The notes under the pieces: model-generated | Database searches by the model: none | What the model was told of the DNA's origin: nothing | The model's input: the letters and a program-made list of their open reading frames with translations, nothing else | Assembly (NCBI GenBank): GCA_032229975.1 | Contig: JAVXVG010000023.1 | Span: 1 to 64,000, forward strand | Direction: 5' to 3' | DNA: 64,000 nt | From: JAIVGV01 sp032229975 | GTDB taxonomy: Bacteria > Acidobacteriota > Blastocatellia > Pyrinomonadales > Pyrinomonadaceae | Part shown: positions 19,111 through 27,953 of the stretch, in pieces | Layout: each line of letters begins with the position of its first letter | How positions within the stretch are numbered: the first letter of the stretch is position 1 | Made by a program: the position numbers and the translations under genes

Positions 19111-19141
19111 AACTTCGACGAGAAAAACGGCCTCCTTCTAT

Positions 19142-19176
19142 CACAATTCACGATTGACGATTCACGGTTAACGAAG
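19142..19176 (+). repeat. Heptamer tract abutting the opcA start codon
   Basis: Five 7-base words (CACAATT, CACGATT, GACGATT, CACGGTT, AACGAAG) run from 19142 to 19176 and end exactly at the ATG of opcA. The last word doubles as the only candidate ribosome-binding sequence. Confidence 0.85.
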
Positions 19177-20322
19177 ATGATGTCATCACAGCCGAACGAT
19201 AGCGCACAGAGAGTGCACGGCATTGATGTCGCGGGGCTTGAGCGGCAACTTGCGGCGACGTGGGACGAGCGAGCGCGCGTGGGCGGCGAGACGGGCTTGA
19301 TGCGCGTGTGCGTCGCGAACCTGATCGTCTTCGTGCCGAAGACAGACGAGCGTGCCGCGTTGGAAGGGTTGCTGGAAGAGGTGGCCGCGCAGACGCCGGG
19401 CCGCGTGATCGTTCTCCTTGCGGATCGCGATGCGGAGTCGCGGCTCGATGCCCACGTCTCGACGCGCTGTCGCGTCGCTTTGAAAGGGCGCACTCAAGTA
19501 TGCGGCGAGCAGGTGACGATTGAAGCGGGTGGCCCTGCTGTCGAGAACGTGGCGAGCGCGGTCGAGCCTCTGCTCGTGCCGGACATCCCTGTGTTCCTCT
19601 GGTGGAAGGACATCCCGCACCGTGAAGATAAACTCTTCGCGCGTCTCGTCGAGATGTCTGATCGCGTCGTCATCGACTCAGCCGCCTTCGATCATCCTCA
19701 CGCAGACCTGCAACGCATCGCACGTCTCATCGAGAGTCGCGCGGATGTACTGCGTTTGAGTGATCTCAACTGGGGCCGGCTGACCACGTGGCGTAACCTC
19801 ATCGCGGGCTTCTGGGACGTGCCCGAATATCGCGCGTGCCTCGACGCGCTCGACACCGTCGCAATTGATTACGGCCCGTCGCATCTCTCGACCGGAGAGA
19901 TCGCGGCGCAGACGCTTCTCGTCGTGGGCTGGCTCGCCTCATGTCTCGGTTGGAAGATGCGCGATGCTTTGGCGCGCGAAGGTGAGAGTTATCGTGCGAC
20001 GCTCACATCGGGCGAGCGCACGATCAAACTTGAGTTGCGCGCGACTGAGGGACAGGCGTGCGGCGCGATCAAGCGCGTCGCGTTTCGTGCTGCACAAGGC
20101 GCGGCGGAGTTTTACGCGAGTGCGGACGAGAGCGGCGCGCGGCTTGAAACTTCGGCAAAGATCGGCAGCGCACTCGAAGTGGGACGCGTGCTCGCTTACG
20201 AAGCGCGCACTGAGGGCCAGCGTCTCAGCAGGGAACTCGGCATTCTCGCGCGCGACGAAGTTTACGAGCGGGCCGTGCGCGCGGCGACGAGCTTGATCCC
20301 ACACGACGACGAACCAGTTTAA
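19177..20322 (+). CDS. opcA: Glucose-6-phosphate dehydrogenase assembly protein OpcA
   Basis: 381 residues. The OpcA core is recognisable: LMRVCVANLIVF, RVIVLLADRD, a conserved region around LLVPDIPVFLWWKDIP, and SDRVVIDSAAF, followed by LSDLNWGRLTTWRNLIAGFWD. OpcA is an allosteric partner that assembles or activates G6PDH in cyanobacteria and actinobacteria. Its position directly after a zwf of the matching type supports that role here. The start is ATG 19177 (another ATG follows at 19180) at the end of a heptamer tract, with no strong Shine-Dalgarno, so expression may be lower than zwf. Confidence 0.92.
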   Translation: MMSSQPNDSAQRVHGIDVAGLERQLAATWDERARVGGETGLMRVCVANLIVFVPKTDERAALEGLLEEVAAQTPGRVIVLLADRDAESRLDAHVSTRCRVALKGRTQVCGEQVTIEAGGPAVENVASAVEPLLVPDIPVFLWWKDIPHREDKLFARLVEMSDRVVIDSAAFDHPHADLQRIARLIESRADVLRLSDLNWGRLTTWRNLIAGFWDVPEYRACLDALDTVAIDYGPSHLSTGEIAAQTLLVVGWLASCLGWKMRDALAREGESYRATLTSGERTIKLELRATEGQACGAIKRVAFRAAQGAAEFYASADESGARLETSAKIGSALEVGRVLAYEARTEGQRLSRELGILARDEVYERAVRAATSLIPHDDEPV

Positions 20323-20335
20323 GATCACGTTCAAG

Positions 20336-21325
20336 ATGATACTCGCGGGCGACATCGGCGGGACGAAGACCAATCTCGCACTCTTCGACGTGGGCGATGA
20401 GAGCCTTCATGCTCCGCGCGCGCGCGCAAGCTATGCGAGCGCGAAGTACGATTCACTCGAATCGATCCTCGCAGAATTTATTCGAGAACATCGACCCGAC
20501 AAGATCGTTGACGCGTGTCTCGCCATCGCGGGGCCCGTCGTGCGCGATGAAGTCAGGGCGACGAATCTCGCTTGGACGGTCGAGCGCGCGTCGCTCGTGC
20601 GTGCGCTCGGCGCGAGTCGCGTCTCTCTGATCAACGATCTCGAAGCGACAGCCTACGGCATCGAGACGCTGCCCACCGAGAGTCTCTTCGCGTTGAATGA
20701 AGGCGAGGGCAAGGCTGGGGGCCATCGTGCGCTCGTCGCGGCAGGGACGGGACTCGGCATGGCCGGTATCTTCTGGGACGGCGCGCGCTATCACCCGATG
20801 CCCTCCGAAGGCGGGCACGCGGAATTTGCGCCGCGCGGCCGGACGCAACTTGCGTTGCTCGAATACCTGCGACGCAAGTTCGGCGAGCACGTGAGCATCG
20901 AGCGCGCGCTTTCGGGTAAAGGACTCGTCAACATCTACGAGTTCCTGCGCGATGAAGGGCACGAGGAAGAACCCGCGTGGCTCGCGCGCGAGATCGCAAA
21001 CGTGGAAGACGCTGCGGCCACGATCAGCGCAGCCGCACTCGCGTGCCAGTCGCAGCTTGCCACGCGCACACTCGAAATCTTCGTCGAGATTTATGGCGCG
21101 ACGGCTGGCAATCTCACATTGCTGCTCAAGCCCGCAGGCGGGCTCTACATCGGCGGCGGCATCGCGCCGAAGATTCTTGATCGATTACGTAACGGCACGT
21201 TCATGCGCGCCTACTCTGAGATGGGCCGAATGTCCGCGCTCGCTAACTCATTTCCCGTGCGCGTTATCCTCGACGACAAGACCGCGCTCTACGGCGCAGC
21301 GCGATACGCGCAACTGCGCAACTGA
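20336..21325 (+). CDS. glk: Glucokinase
   Basis: 329 residues, the size of E. coli-type Glk. The ATP phosphate loop is DIGGTKTNLALFD; LINDLEATAYG carries the catalytic Asp region; GTGLGMA is the second phosphate motif; and EGGHAEFAPR is the glucose-binding sequence of this family. No ROK-type zinc cluster is present. It phosphorylates glucose with ATP to feed zwf. It begins 13 bases after opcA, and pgl follows 29 bases downstream, so co-transcription is likely. Confidence 0.95.
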   Translation: MILAGDIGGTKTNLALFDVGDESLHAPRARASYASAKYDSLESILAEFIREHRPDKIVDACLAIAGPVVRDEVRATNLAWTVERASLVRALGASRVSLINDLEATAYGIETLPTESLFALNEGEGKAGGHRALVAAGTGLGMAGIFWDGARYHPMPSEGGHAEFAPRGRTQLALLEYLRRKFGEHVSIERALSGKGLVNIYEFLRDEGHEEEPAWLAREIANVEDAAATISAAALACQSQLATRTLEIFVEIYGATAGNLTLLLKPAGGLYIGGGIAPKILDRLRNGTFMRAYSEMGRMSALANSFPVRVILDDKTALYGAARYAQLRN

Positions 21326-21354
21326 AGAACGATCCGCACAAGAGCGACGAACCT

Positions 21355-22128
21355 TTGATATCTTCCAAAGCACAGACAGCGAACGTGCACATCTACGACG
21401 ACGCCGAAGCGGTCGCGCGCGCCGCAGCCTCGCGCTTTGCGGAGTTGGCCGAAGAGTGTGTGAGCACGCGGGGCCGGTTTGCAGTTGCGCTCTCCGGCGG
21501 CTCGACGCCGCGTCGCATCTACCAGTTGTTATCGGGCGAAGAGTTTGCGACGCGCGTCGAGTGGCCGAAGGTTCATGTCTTCTTCGGCGACGAACGCTGT
21601 GTGCCACCAAATGATGAAGCGAGTAACTATCATATGGCATACGAGTCGCTGCTCGCGCGCGTATCCATTCCGACGGAGAACGTCCATCGCATGATCGGCG
21701 AAGGCGACGCGGCGTCGAACGCGCGTCTCTACGAGGACGAGTTGCGTGTCTTCTTCGGCGATGAAGAGTTGCCGCGCTTCGATCTCGTCATGCTCGGTAT
21801 GGGCAAAGATGGCCACACCGCGTCGCTCTTCCCCGGCTCGCCCGCGCTTGCAGAGAGCGACGCGTGGGTCTTGGCGAACTGGGTGGAGAAGATCGGCGCG
21901 TACCGTCTGACGCTGACATCGCGCGTCATCAACAACGCCGCGCACGTCTTGTTCGTTATCACAGGCGCGGGCAAAGCCGAACGACTGCTCGAAGTGATCG
22001 AGGGCGCGCGCGATCCGCAGAGACTGCCCGCGCAACTGATCCGGCCCGCGCGCGGTACGCTCGACTGGTACATTGACGAGGCGGCGGCGTCGAAGCTGGG
22101 CCATGAGCAACGAACGACAAACGGCTAA
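21355..22128 (+). CDS. pgl: 6-phosphogluconolactonase
   Basis: 257 residues with a TTG start at 21355 (AAGAGCG upstream); no ATG occurs before the conserved core. Signature motifs: FAVALSGGSTPRRIYQLL, VHVFFGDERCVPPNDEASNYHM and LVMLGMGKDGHTASLFPGS. It hydrolyses 6-phosphogluconolactone to 6-phosphogluconate, linking the zwf and gnd reactions. Its C-terminus runs to within 31 bases of rpiB. Confidence 0.95.
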   Translation: MISSKAQTANVHIYDDAEAVARAAASRFAELAEECVSTRGRFAVALSGGSTPRRIYQLLSGEEFATRVEWPKVHVFFGDERCVPPNDEASNYHMAYESLLARVSIPTENVHRMIGEGDAASNARLYEDELRVFFGDEELPRFDLVMLGMGKDGHTASLFPGSPALAESDAWVLANWVEKIGAYRLTLTSRVINNAAHVLFVITGAGKAERLLEVIEGARDPQRLPAQLIRPARGTLDWYIDEAAASKLGHEQRTTNG

Positions 22129-22158
22129 TGCTTGCCAACAGAAAACCGAAAACTGTTT

Positions 22159-22617
22159 ATGATTCCGAAGAAGATCGCGATTGGAAGTGACCACGCAGGG
22201 TTTGAGGCGAAGGAGCGCGCGAAGCAAACGCTCGCGTCGCTCGGCGCGGAAGTGTTGGACGCGGGAACGAACGGGAACGAGAGCGTCGATTACCCTGACT
22301 TCGGCGCGGCGGTCGGGCGCGCGGTGGCGAGCGGAGAAGTCAAACGTGGCGTGCTCATCTGCGGGACGGGGATCGGCATCTCAATCGCCGCGAACAAGAT
22401 TGCAGGCGTGCGTGCGGCAGTCTGCTGGAACGAGGAGACGGCCCGGCTCGCGCGCCAGCACAACGACGCCAACGTCATCTGCATCGGCGCGCGCTTCGTC
22501 GATCCCGATCTCGCCGCACGAATGATCCGCGCGTTTCTTGAGACCGACTTCGAGGGTGGCCGTCATCAGCAGCGCGTGGACAAGCTAGACAAACTAGACG
22601 GAGAACGACAAGGCTAG
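22159..22617 (+). CDS. rpiB: Ribose-5-phosphate isomerase B
   Basis: 152 residues. The start at ATG 22159 gives the family N-terminus KKIAIGSDHAGFEAK; the longer frame from TTG 22132 is less likely. The catalytic Cys lies in LICGTGIGISIAANK, and the family CWNEETARLARQHNDANVI follows. It interconverts ribulose-5-P (the gnd product) and ribose-5-P. The last ~18 residues (VDKLDKLDGERQG) come from a 9-base DNA repeat and are outside the conserved fold. A short period-7 stretch (22140-22153) lies just before the start. Confidence 0.93.
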   Translation: MIPKKIAIGSDHAGFEAKERAKQTLASLGAEVLDAGTNGNESVDYPDFGAAVGRAVASGEVKRGVLICGTGIGISIAANKIAGVRAAVCWNEETARLARQHNDANVICIGARFVDPDLAARMIRAFLETDFEGGRHQQRVDKLDKLDGERQG

Positions 22618-22629
22618 TCATCCAGTCGT

Positions 22630-24711
22630 TCACACTTCGACAGTCGCGTTCGTGGGTAGCCTGCGTTCGGGAGTCTCGACGGTGAAGACCTCGGTGCTCT
22701 GGGTCTTACCCTTGACGGTTACGTCGCCGAGCGCGCGCGTCTCGTAATCGACGCCGAGCAGCGCGGCGGTCGCGGCGCTGATCACCATCGGCACGCCCTT
22801 CTCTTTGGTCGTCGATTCCAGACGCGCGGCGAGATTCACGGTGTCGCCGATGATCGTGTATTCGAGTCGGCCCTCTGCGCCGACCACACCACACGTCGCC
22901 TCGCCTGTGTGAATGCCGACGCCGATGGCGAGTTGCGGTCGCCCCGTCCCCTCCCAATCCTTGTTCAAACGCTCAAGCTCCGCGAGCATCTCCAAGCCGC
23001 AGGCGACTGCGGCGCGCGCTTCGAGTTTGTCGCCGCGCGCGATGGGTGCGCCGAAGACGATCATCAAGCCATCGCCGATGTACTTGTTGATGTGTCCACC
23101 ATAAGCGCAGACAATCTTGTGCATCCGGCTGAAATACTCGTTGAGCCAACTCACGACCTCTTCGGAATCGACGCCCTCGGAGAGTGTGGTGAAGCCGCGT
23201 ATGTCCGTGAAGATGAGCGTGACGGTGCGCCGCTCGCCGCCCATCACGAGTGCGCCACGTTGCTGCCAGAATGTGTCTGCGACTTCCGGCGAGACACAGC
23301 GCGAGAAGATGTCCATGATGGCGGCCCTCTCTGCCTCTTTCTCCTCGCGCACCGCGCGCTCGTGCGCATAGCGCAGCAAAAAGCTGGAAGGCGCGAGCAG
23401 GCCGAGCACGCTCAACTCCGCGCTCGCAAGCGGCAGGATGATGCCGTGCGAATTAAAAACCCACGAAGAGATCGCGAGTATGCCGAAGCCGACGGCGAGC
23501 GTCGTGACGAGACCGAGCAGCGCACGCATCCAGAAGACTGCAAGCGCGACGAGCGCAAGCGGCACGAGCACGAAGATGATCTGCCACGCGTAGCGAGGTC
23601 GCGTGAGGTATGAGCCGTCGAGCAGTGTGGCGAGGACGTTGGCATGAACCTCTATGCCGGGCGTGAGCTTCGGCGCGGTCGCAAGATTACGATCAAAGAG
23701 ACGGAGGATCGGCTGGTTCGGAAAAGTCGCGGGCTGATAGAAAGGTGTCGTGAAGAGATCGGGTGCGTCGTTATTGGTCGCGCCGATAATGACGACGCGA
23801 TCCTTGAAGAGATCGTCCGAGGGCCGGTGTGAGTTGTCGCACGTGATGCCGGGCGCGGAAGTTTGTTTGAAGTCTTCGCAGAGGATGTCTTGCGCGGAGA
23901 CGCGACGGAAAGCGGGCGAGCGACCGCGAAAATCGATCTGCACGTTGCCATCGTTGCGAAGCGGGATCGCGCGCGTGCCGAGTTGCAGCGATAGCTCGCC
24001 GGTCTTCGCCAACTGCGTCTCCGTGAATCCTTGCGCGAGCATCGCGGCGAAACTGACTTTGGCATCCTGTGAACCATCGCCCGCATGAGCGACGCTCGTC
24101 AGCGCGGCGGAGCGTATGAAGCGATCCGCGTCGTGGGGCAGATCAGCGAAGCCGACGGCCCACGCGCCTTCCGCAAACTCCGGCAGAGGGACAATCGCGG
24201 GTGTGCCGCCTTCCGGCAGCTTCTCGACGAGGACGACGTTGCCCGCGTTCGTGATCGATTCGACCAGCTTTGCGTCCGCAGCTTTGTCGTACTCAGAGAC
24301 GCCGCCCGCTTCGCTCAGATAAACGTCCAGGCCGATGGTGTTCGCGCCGCCCGCGCTCGCGCGGTCGATGAGGCGCGCGTACCATTCGCGGGGCCACTTC
24401 TGCAAACGCACGTTCGACGCACGGATCGATTCCTCGTCAACTTCGACGAGCGTGATGGGCTCGCTCTCGCCGCGCGTGCGAAGGTCTGTGCGCCGCACGT
24501 CGCGGAGTTGAAAGAGCAGGTTGAGCGCGTCGTCTTCCAAGCCGGTCATCGCTCCGTAAGGATGCGAAGCGTAACCGCCATTGGCGTCGCGTCGCGGGCG
24601 CATGGCGACGGCGGTCGCAAGCCACACGACCGTCGTTAAAAGGATCGCGAACGCCCAGTACCAACGGCGCAGCAACTGTGGTGTGAAAGAGTAGCGACGT
24701 AGAAGGGCCAT
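22630..24711 (-). CDS. CHASE2-domain class III adenylate cyclase
   Basis: About 693 residues from the ATG at 24711 (the frame extends to 24819). Order: N-terminal membrane segment (~20-36), extracytoplasmic CHASE2 sensor domain (to ~390), three membrane helices, a short linker, and a C-terminal class III cyclase. The metal-binding Asp are in FTDIRGFTTL and YIGDGLMIVFG; NKYIGDG supplies the adenine-selecting Lys; EYTIIGDTVNLAARLES holds the second base-selecting Asp and the transition-state Asn and Arg. All catalytic residues are present, so cAMP production in response to a periplasmic signal is expected. Convergent with rpiB. Confidence 0.93.
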   Translation of the reverse strand: MALLRRYSFTPQLLRRWYWAFAILLTTVVWLATAVAMRPRRDANGGYASHPYGAMTGLEDDALNLLFQLRDVRRTDLRTRGESEPITLVEVDEESIRASNVRLQKWPREWYARLIDRASAGGANTIGLDVYLSEAGGVSEYDKAADAKLVESITNAGNVVLVEKLPEGGTPAIVPLPEFAEGAWAVGFADLPHDADRFIRSAALTSVAHAGDGSQDAKVSFAAMLAQGFTETQLAKTGELSLQLGTRAIPLRNDGNVQIDFRGRSPAFRRVSAQDILCEDFKQTSAPGITCDNSHRPSDDLFKDRVVIIGATNNDAPDLFTTPFYQPATFPNQPILRLFDRNLATAPKLTPGIEVHANVLATLLDGSYLTRPRYAWQIIFVLVPLALVALAVFWMRALLGLVTTLAVGFGILAISSWVFNSHGIILPLASAELSVLGLLAPSSFLLRYAHERAVREEKEAERAAIMDIFSRCVSPEVADTFWQQRGALVMGGERRTVTLIFTDIRGFTTLSEGVDSEEVVSWLNEYFSRMHKIVCAYGGHINKYIGDGLMIVFGAPIARGDKLEARAAVACGLEMLAELERLNKDWEGTGRPQLAIGVGIHTGEATCGVVGAEGRLEYTIIGDTVNLAARLESTTKEKGVPMVISAATAALLGVDYETRALGDVTVKGKTQSTEVFTVETPERRLPTNATVEV

Positions 24712-24860
24712 GTCGTTCGGAAGCTGACTTTGCGATCTCAAACTTGATCGGCAACGCTTTCGGCGATGCGGCTCAAGTTGATCGAAACGAGAGAAGGGGG
24801 CGACGTAAAAACGTCGCAAGTGTAACTCAAAACCGGCGTAGTGATGCAGGTCTGCGAATC

Positions 24861-24889
24861 TTGACTTAAAAGTAAGGTATTCGTATAAT
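24861..24889 (+). promoter_or_regulatory. Sigma-70 promoter of the suf operon with possible Rrf2 operator
   Basis: TTGACT at 24861-24866 and TATAAT at 24884-24889 with a 17-base spacer, a near-consensus promoter. The -35 box overlaps an imperfect dyad (TTGACTTAAAAGTAAG) that resembles IscR/SufR-type operators. The Rrf2 gene starts 43 bases past the -10 box, so autoregulation is likely but unproven. Confidence 0.85.
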
Positions 24890-24931
24890 CTCTCCAGCCG
24901 ACTGATTAACAGTTGTTCAGGAGTGTTTTAG

Positions 24932-25414
24932 ATGAAGGTCTCCGCGCAGGAAGAGTATGGGTTGCGCTGCCTGTTGCAGCTTGCGGGGCTGCGTCAGGGT
25001 GAGTCTTTGACGCTGCCGCAAGTAGCCGAGCGCGAGGGCATCTCGCAGGCGAACGCAGGGAAACTCCTGTGGATTCTGAACAAGGCTGGCCTTGTCGCTT
25101 CGACGCGCGGGACGAAGGGCGGCTACCGCCTCGCACGACCCGCGTCGGAGATTCGTTTGAGCGAAGTGATCAAAGTTTTGGACGAGGACGTGCTCGCCGG
25201 CCACTGCAAGAGCTACACGGGTGTGCTTGAGGCGTGTGTGCACACGGGCAACTGCGGCATACGCCCTATCATCGTCGGGCTGCATGATGTGGTCGAGCAG
25301 GCCCTCTTTAATATCACGCTCGCGCAACTCGTCGGCACGGAGTCGAAGGTCGAGACGACGCTCTACCGCATTCACGCGCTGCCGCGCACGGCGACTCATG
25401 GAAGGCGCGCGTGA
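24932..25414 (+). CDS. Rrf2-family [Fe-S] transcription regulator of the suf operon
   Basis: 160 residues. An Rrf2 winged helix occupies the first ~85 residues (SAQEEYGLRCLLQLA, QVAEREGISQANAGKLLWIL, GTKGGYRLARP). Three cysteines follow at 92, 102 and 108, spacing C-x9-C-x5-C in the region where IscR and NsrR bind their cluster, so it can probably carry an Fe-S cluster. As the first gene before sufB it is the likely sensor that adjusts Fe-S assembly to cluster demand. IscR/SufR-like is the best description; the name is left open because the cysteine spacing is not that of the classic proteins. Confidence 0.9.
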   Translation: MKVSAQEEYGLRCLLQLAGLRQGESLTLPQVAEREGISQANAGKLLWILNKAGLVASTRGTKGGYRLARPASEIRLSEVIKVLDEDVLAGHCKSYTGVLEACVHTGNCGIRPIIVGLHDVVEQALFNITLAQLVGTESKVETTLYRIHALPRTATHGRRA

Positions 25415-25423
25415 GCGAAAGAA

Positions 25424-25465
25424 CAGATTTCAGTTTTCAGTTTTAAGCCGGAAGAGAAGAAGAAG
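25424..25465 (+). repeat. Heptamer tract leading into sufB
   Basis: The words CAGATTT, CAGTTTT and CAGTTTT at 25424-25444 are followed by three purine-rich words (AAGCCGG, AAGAGAA, GAAGAAG) that end in register at the sufB ATG (25466), 42 bases = 6 x 7 in all. The last words also serve as ribosome-binding sequence. The repeat part is clear for three units; the rest is more degenerate. Confidence 0.65.
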
Positions 25466-26902
25466 ATGAGCACAATCGAGCTGCTGGCGAATCAGGAATA
25501 CAAGTACGGGTTCGTGACCGACATCGAATCGGACGTGATCCCGAAGGGTTTGAGCGAGGACACCGTCCGGCTCATCTCGGCGAAGAAGAACGAGCCGGAG
25601 TGGATGCTGGAGTTTCGCCTGAAGGCCTACCGCCAGTGGCTCAAGATGTCGGAGCCGAAGCACTGGGCGAACGTCACCTACCCGGAGATCGACTATCAGG
25701 ACGTGATCTATTACAGCGCGCCGAAGCAGAAGGAGATGAAGAAGAGTCTGGACGAAGTCGATCCAGAACTCCTGCGCACCTTTGAGAAGCTCGGCATCCC
25801 TTTGACTGAGCAGAAGCAACTCGCGAACGTCGCCGTCGATGCGGTCTTCGATTCAGTGTCGGTCGCGACGACTTATAAAGAGAAGCTGAGGAAGCACGGA
25901 GTCATCTTCTGTTCGTTCACGGAAGCGATACGCGAGCACGCCGATCTCGTCAAGAAATATCTCGGCTCGGTCGTGCCTGTGGGCGACAACTATTTCGCGG
26001 CCCTCAACAGCGCGGTCTTCTCCGACGGCTCGTTCGTCTTCATCCCCAAAGGCGTCCGTTGCCCGATGGAGCTTTCGACCTACTTCCGCATCAACAACTC
26101 GGAGTCGGGCCAGTTCGAGCGCACGCTCATCATTGCCGAAGAGGGCTCGCACGTCTCGTATCTCGAAGGCTGCACCGCGCCGAAGTTTGATAAGAACCAG
26201 TTGCACGCGGCGGTCGTCGAACTCATCGCGCTCGACGACGCGCAGATCAAATACTCGACCGTGCAGAACTGGTATGCGGGCGACGAGACGGGCAAGGGCG
26301 GCATTTATAACTTCGTCACCAAGCGCGGCGCGTGTCGCGGTCGCAACTCGAAAATTTCTTGGACGCAGGTCGAGACCGGATCGGCCATCACTTGGAAGTA
26401 CCCTTCGTGCATCTTGCAGGGCGACAACTCCATCGGCGAGTTTTATTCAGTTGCCTTGACGAACCACGCGCAGCAGGCCGACACGGGCACGAAGATGATC
26501 CACATCGGCAAGAACACGCGCTCGACGATCATCTCGAAAGGCATCTCGGCGGGGAACTCGAACAACAGCTATCGCGGCCTCGTCAAAGTCCTCAAAGGTG
26601 CGGAAGGCGCGCGCAACTACACGCAATGCGACTCGCTGCTCATCGGCTCGAAGTGTTCGGCGAACACGTTCCCCTATATCGAGGTGATGAATAACACGGC
26701 GCGCGTCGAGCACGAGGCGACCACTTCGCGCATCAGCGAGGAGCAGTTGTTCTATCTCATGCAGCGCGGCATCTCGCAAGAGGACTCGGTCTCGCTCATC
26801 ATCAACGGCTTCTGCAAAGACGTGTTCAAAGAGTTGCCGATGGAGTTCGCCGTCGAAGCGCAAAAGCTGCTCGGCATGAAGTTGGAAGGCAGCGTCGGCT
26901 GA
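25466..26902 (+). CDS. sufB: Fe-S cluster assembly scaffold SufB
   Basis: 478 residues, standard SufB length. Family sequences include KYGFVTDIESD, VFIPKGVRCPMELSTYFRIN, SYLEGCTAP, GRNSKISWTQVE, and the C-terminal VEHEATTSRISEEQLFYLMQRG. The conserved core Cys of the beta-helix lies in the KCSANT region. SufB forms the SufBC2D complex in the cytoplasm where the nascent cluster is built. The gene follows the Rrf2 regulator and leads sufC/sufD/sufS/sufU. Confidence 0.97.
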   Translation: MSTIELLANQEYKYGFVTDIESDVIPKGLSEDTVRLISAKKNEPEWMLEFRLKAYRQWLKMSEPKHWANVTYPEIDYQDVIYYSAPKQKEMKKSLDEVDPELLRTFEKLGIPLTEQKQLANVAVDAVFDSVSVATTYKEKLRKHGVIFCSFTEAIREHADLVKKYLGSVVPVGDNYFAALNSAVFSDGSFVFIPKGVRCPMELSTYFRINNSESGQFERTLIIAEEGSHVSYLEGCTAPKFDKNQLHAAVVELIALDDAQIKYSTVQNWYAGDETGKGGIYNFVTKRGACRGRNSKISWTQVETGSAITWKYPSCILQGDNSIGEFYSVALTNHAQQADTGTKMIHIGKNTRSTIISKGISAGNSNNSYRGLVKVLKGAEGARNYTQCDSLLIGSKCSANTFPYIEVMNNTARVEHEATTSRISEEQLFYLMQRGISQEDSVSLIINGFCKDVFKELPMEFAVEAQKLLGMKLEGSVG

Positions 26903-26917
26903 GGAGGGTATTCCCGA

Positions 26918-27115
26918 ATGGAGATGAGGCTGACCATCATCTATGAGCCTGCCGGAGAGTTAGTGCAGGCTTCTGTGGCTGAGCTGCCGGGCGCAATTTC
27001 ACTCGGTAAGACTCGTGAGGAAGCAAGGGCGAATCTTGCCGAAGCGATTGAGATGGTTCAAGAAGGAAATGCGATTTGTCGTGCGCTCGGAGTCGCCGCG
27101 CCGACCGAAATCTAG
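26918..27115 (+). CDS. HicB-like single-domain protein within the suf operon
   Basis: 65 residues starting at ATG 26918 after a strong GAGGAGGG. The sequence ELPGAISLGKTREEARANLAEAIEM is the HicB/UPF0150 core (partly alternate RNase-H-like fold). There is no C-terminal DNA-binding domain and no HicA toxin gene next to it, so it is an orphan of the HicB_like type rather than an evident toxin-antitoxin pair. It sits 15 bases after sufB and 14 bases before sufC, so it should be expressed with them. Role in Fe-S assembly unknown. Confidence 0.8.
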   Translation: MEMRLTIIYEPAGELVQASVAELPGAISLGKTREEARANLAEAIEMVQEGNAICRALGVAAPTEI

Positions 27116-27129
27116 TCGAGGAGCGAGTA

Positions 27130-27906
27130 GTGTTAGAGATTCGTAATTTACACGCGAAGATTGACGGCAAGGAAATTTTGCGGGGCATCGACCTGTCTGT
27201 GAAGGCTGGCGAGGTGCACGCGATCATGGGGCCTAATGGATCGGGGAAGTCCACGCTGGCGAAAGTGATCGCGGGCCATCCTTCGTATGAAGTGACGGCG
27301 GGCGAGGTCGTCTATGAGGGCAAGAACCTGTTGGAGCTTCCGCCCGATGAGCGCGCGCGCGATGGCATCTTCCTCGCGTTCCAGTATCCGGTGGAAGTGC
27401 CGGGCGTCTCGAACGCGCAGTTTTTGCGACTCGCCTACAACGAGCGGCGCAAGCATCTGGGCGAAGAGGAGCTCGATCCGTTGGAGTTCAAAGACCTGCT
27501 CGCGGAGCGCGCGAAGATCGTCGAGATGGAGCCTGCGCTCATGTCGCGCTCGGTCAACGAAGGTTTTTCGGGTGGTGAGAAGAAGCGCAACGAGATTTTG
27601 CAGATGGCTGTGCTTGAGCCGCGACTTGCCGTGCTCGATGAGACGGATTCCGGTCTCGACATCGACGCCCTGCGCGTCGTCTCCGCAGGTGTCAACCGCC
27701 TGCGCCGGCCCGACAACGCGATCCTTCTGGTCACGCACTACCAGCGACTACTGAACTACATCGTCCCCGACTTCGTCCACGTTCTCTACAAGGGCCGCAT
27801 CGTCCGCTCCGGCAGCAAGGAGCTGGCCCTCGCGCTCGAAGAGAAGGGCTACGACTGGATCAGGGACGACATTAAGGATGAGCGGCAATCGGCTGTGAGT
27901 GTCTAA
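27130..27906 (+). CDS. sufC: Fe-S cluster assembly ATPase SufC
   Basis: 258 residues from a GTG at 27130; AGGAG lies 8 bases upstream, and the conserved N-terminus LEIRNLHAKIDGKEIL begins there. ABC-type ATPase motifs are Walker A GPNGSGKST, SufC-style signature FSGGEKKRNEI, and Walker B VLDETDSGLDIDAL, with the family's switch His in LLVTHYQRLL. It provides ATP hydrolysis to the SufBC2D scaffold. Confidence 0.96.
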   Translation: MLEIRNLHAKIDGKEILRGIDLSVKAGEVHAIMGPNGSGKSTLAKVIAGHPSYEVTAGEVVYEGKNLLELPPDERARDGIFLAFQYPVEVPGVSNAQFLRLAYNERRKHLGEEELDPLEFKDLLAERAKIVEMEPALMSRSVNEGFSGGEKKRNEILQMAVLEPRLAVLDETDSGLDIDALRVVSAGVNRLRRPDNAILLVTHYQRLLNYIVPDFVHVLYKGRIVRSGSKELALALEEKGYDWIRDDIKDERQSAVSV

Positions 27907-27953
27907 GATTGCCTCAAGTCCGAGCCGCAATCGCGGCGTAAAAGGAGTGTTCA

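Noticed and set aside
22579..22617. Short 9-base repeat at the end of rpiB (DKLDKLD)
   Set aside because: It is in a coding tail with a codon-based period of nine, so it does not belong to the period-7 family.
26918..27115. HicB as half of a toxin-antitoxin system
   Set aside because: No HicA frame lies on either side; sufB and sufC directly flank it.
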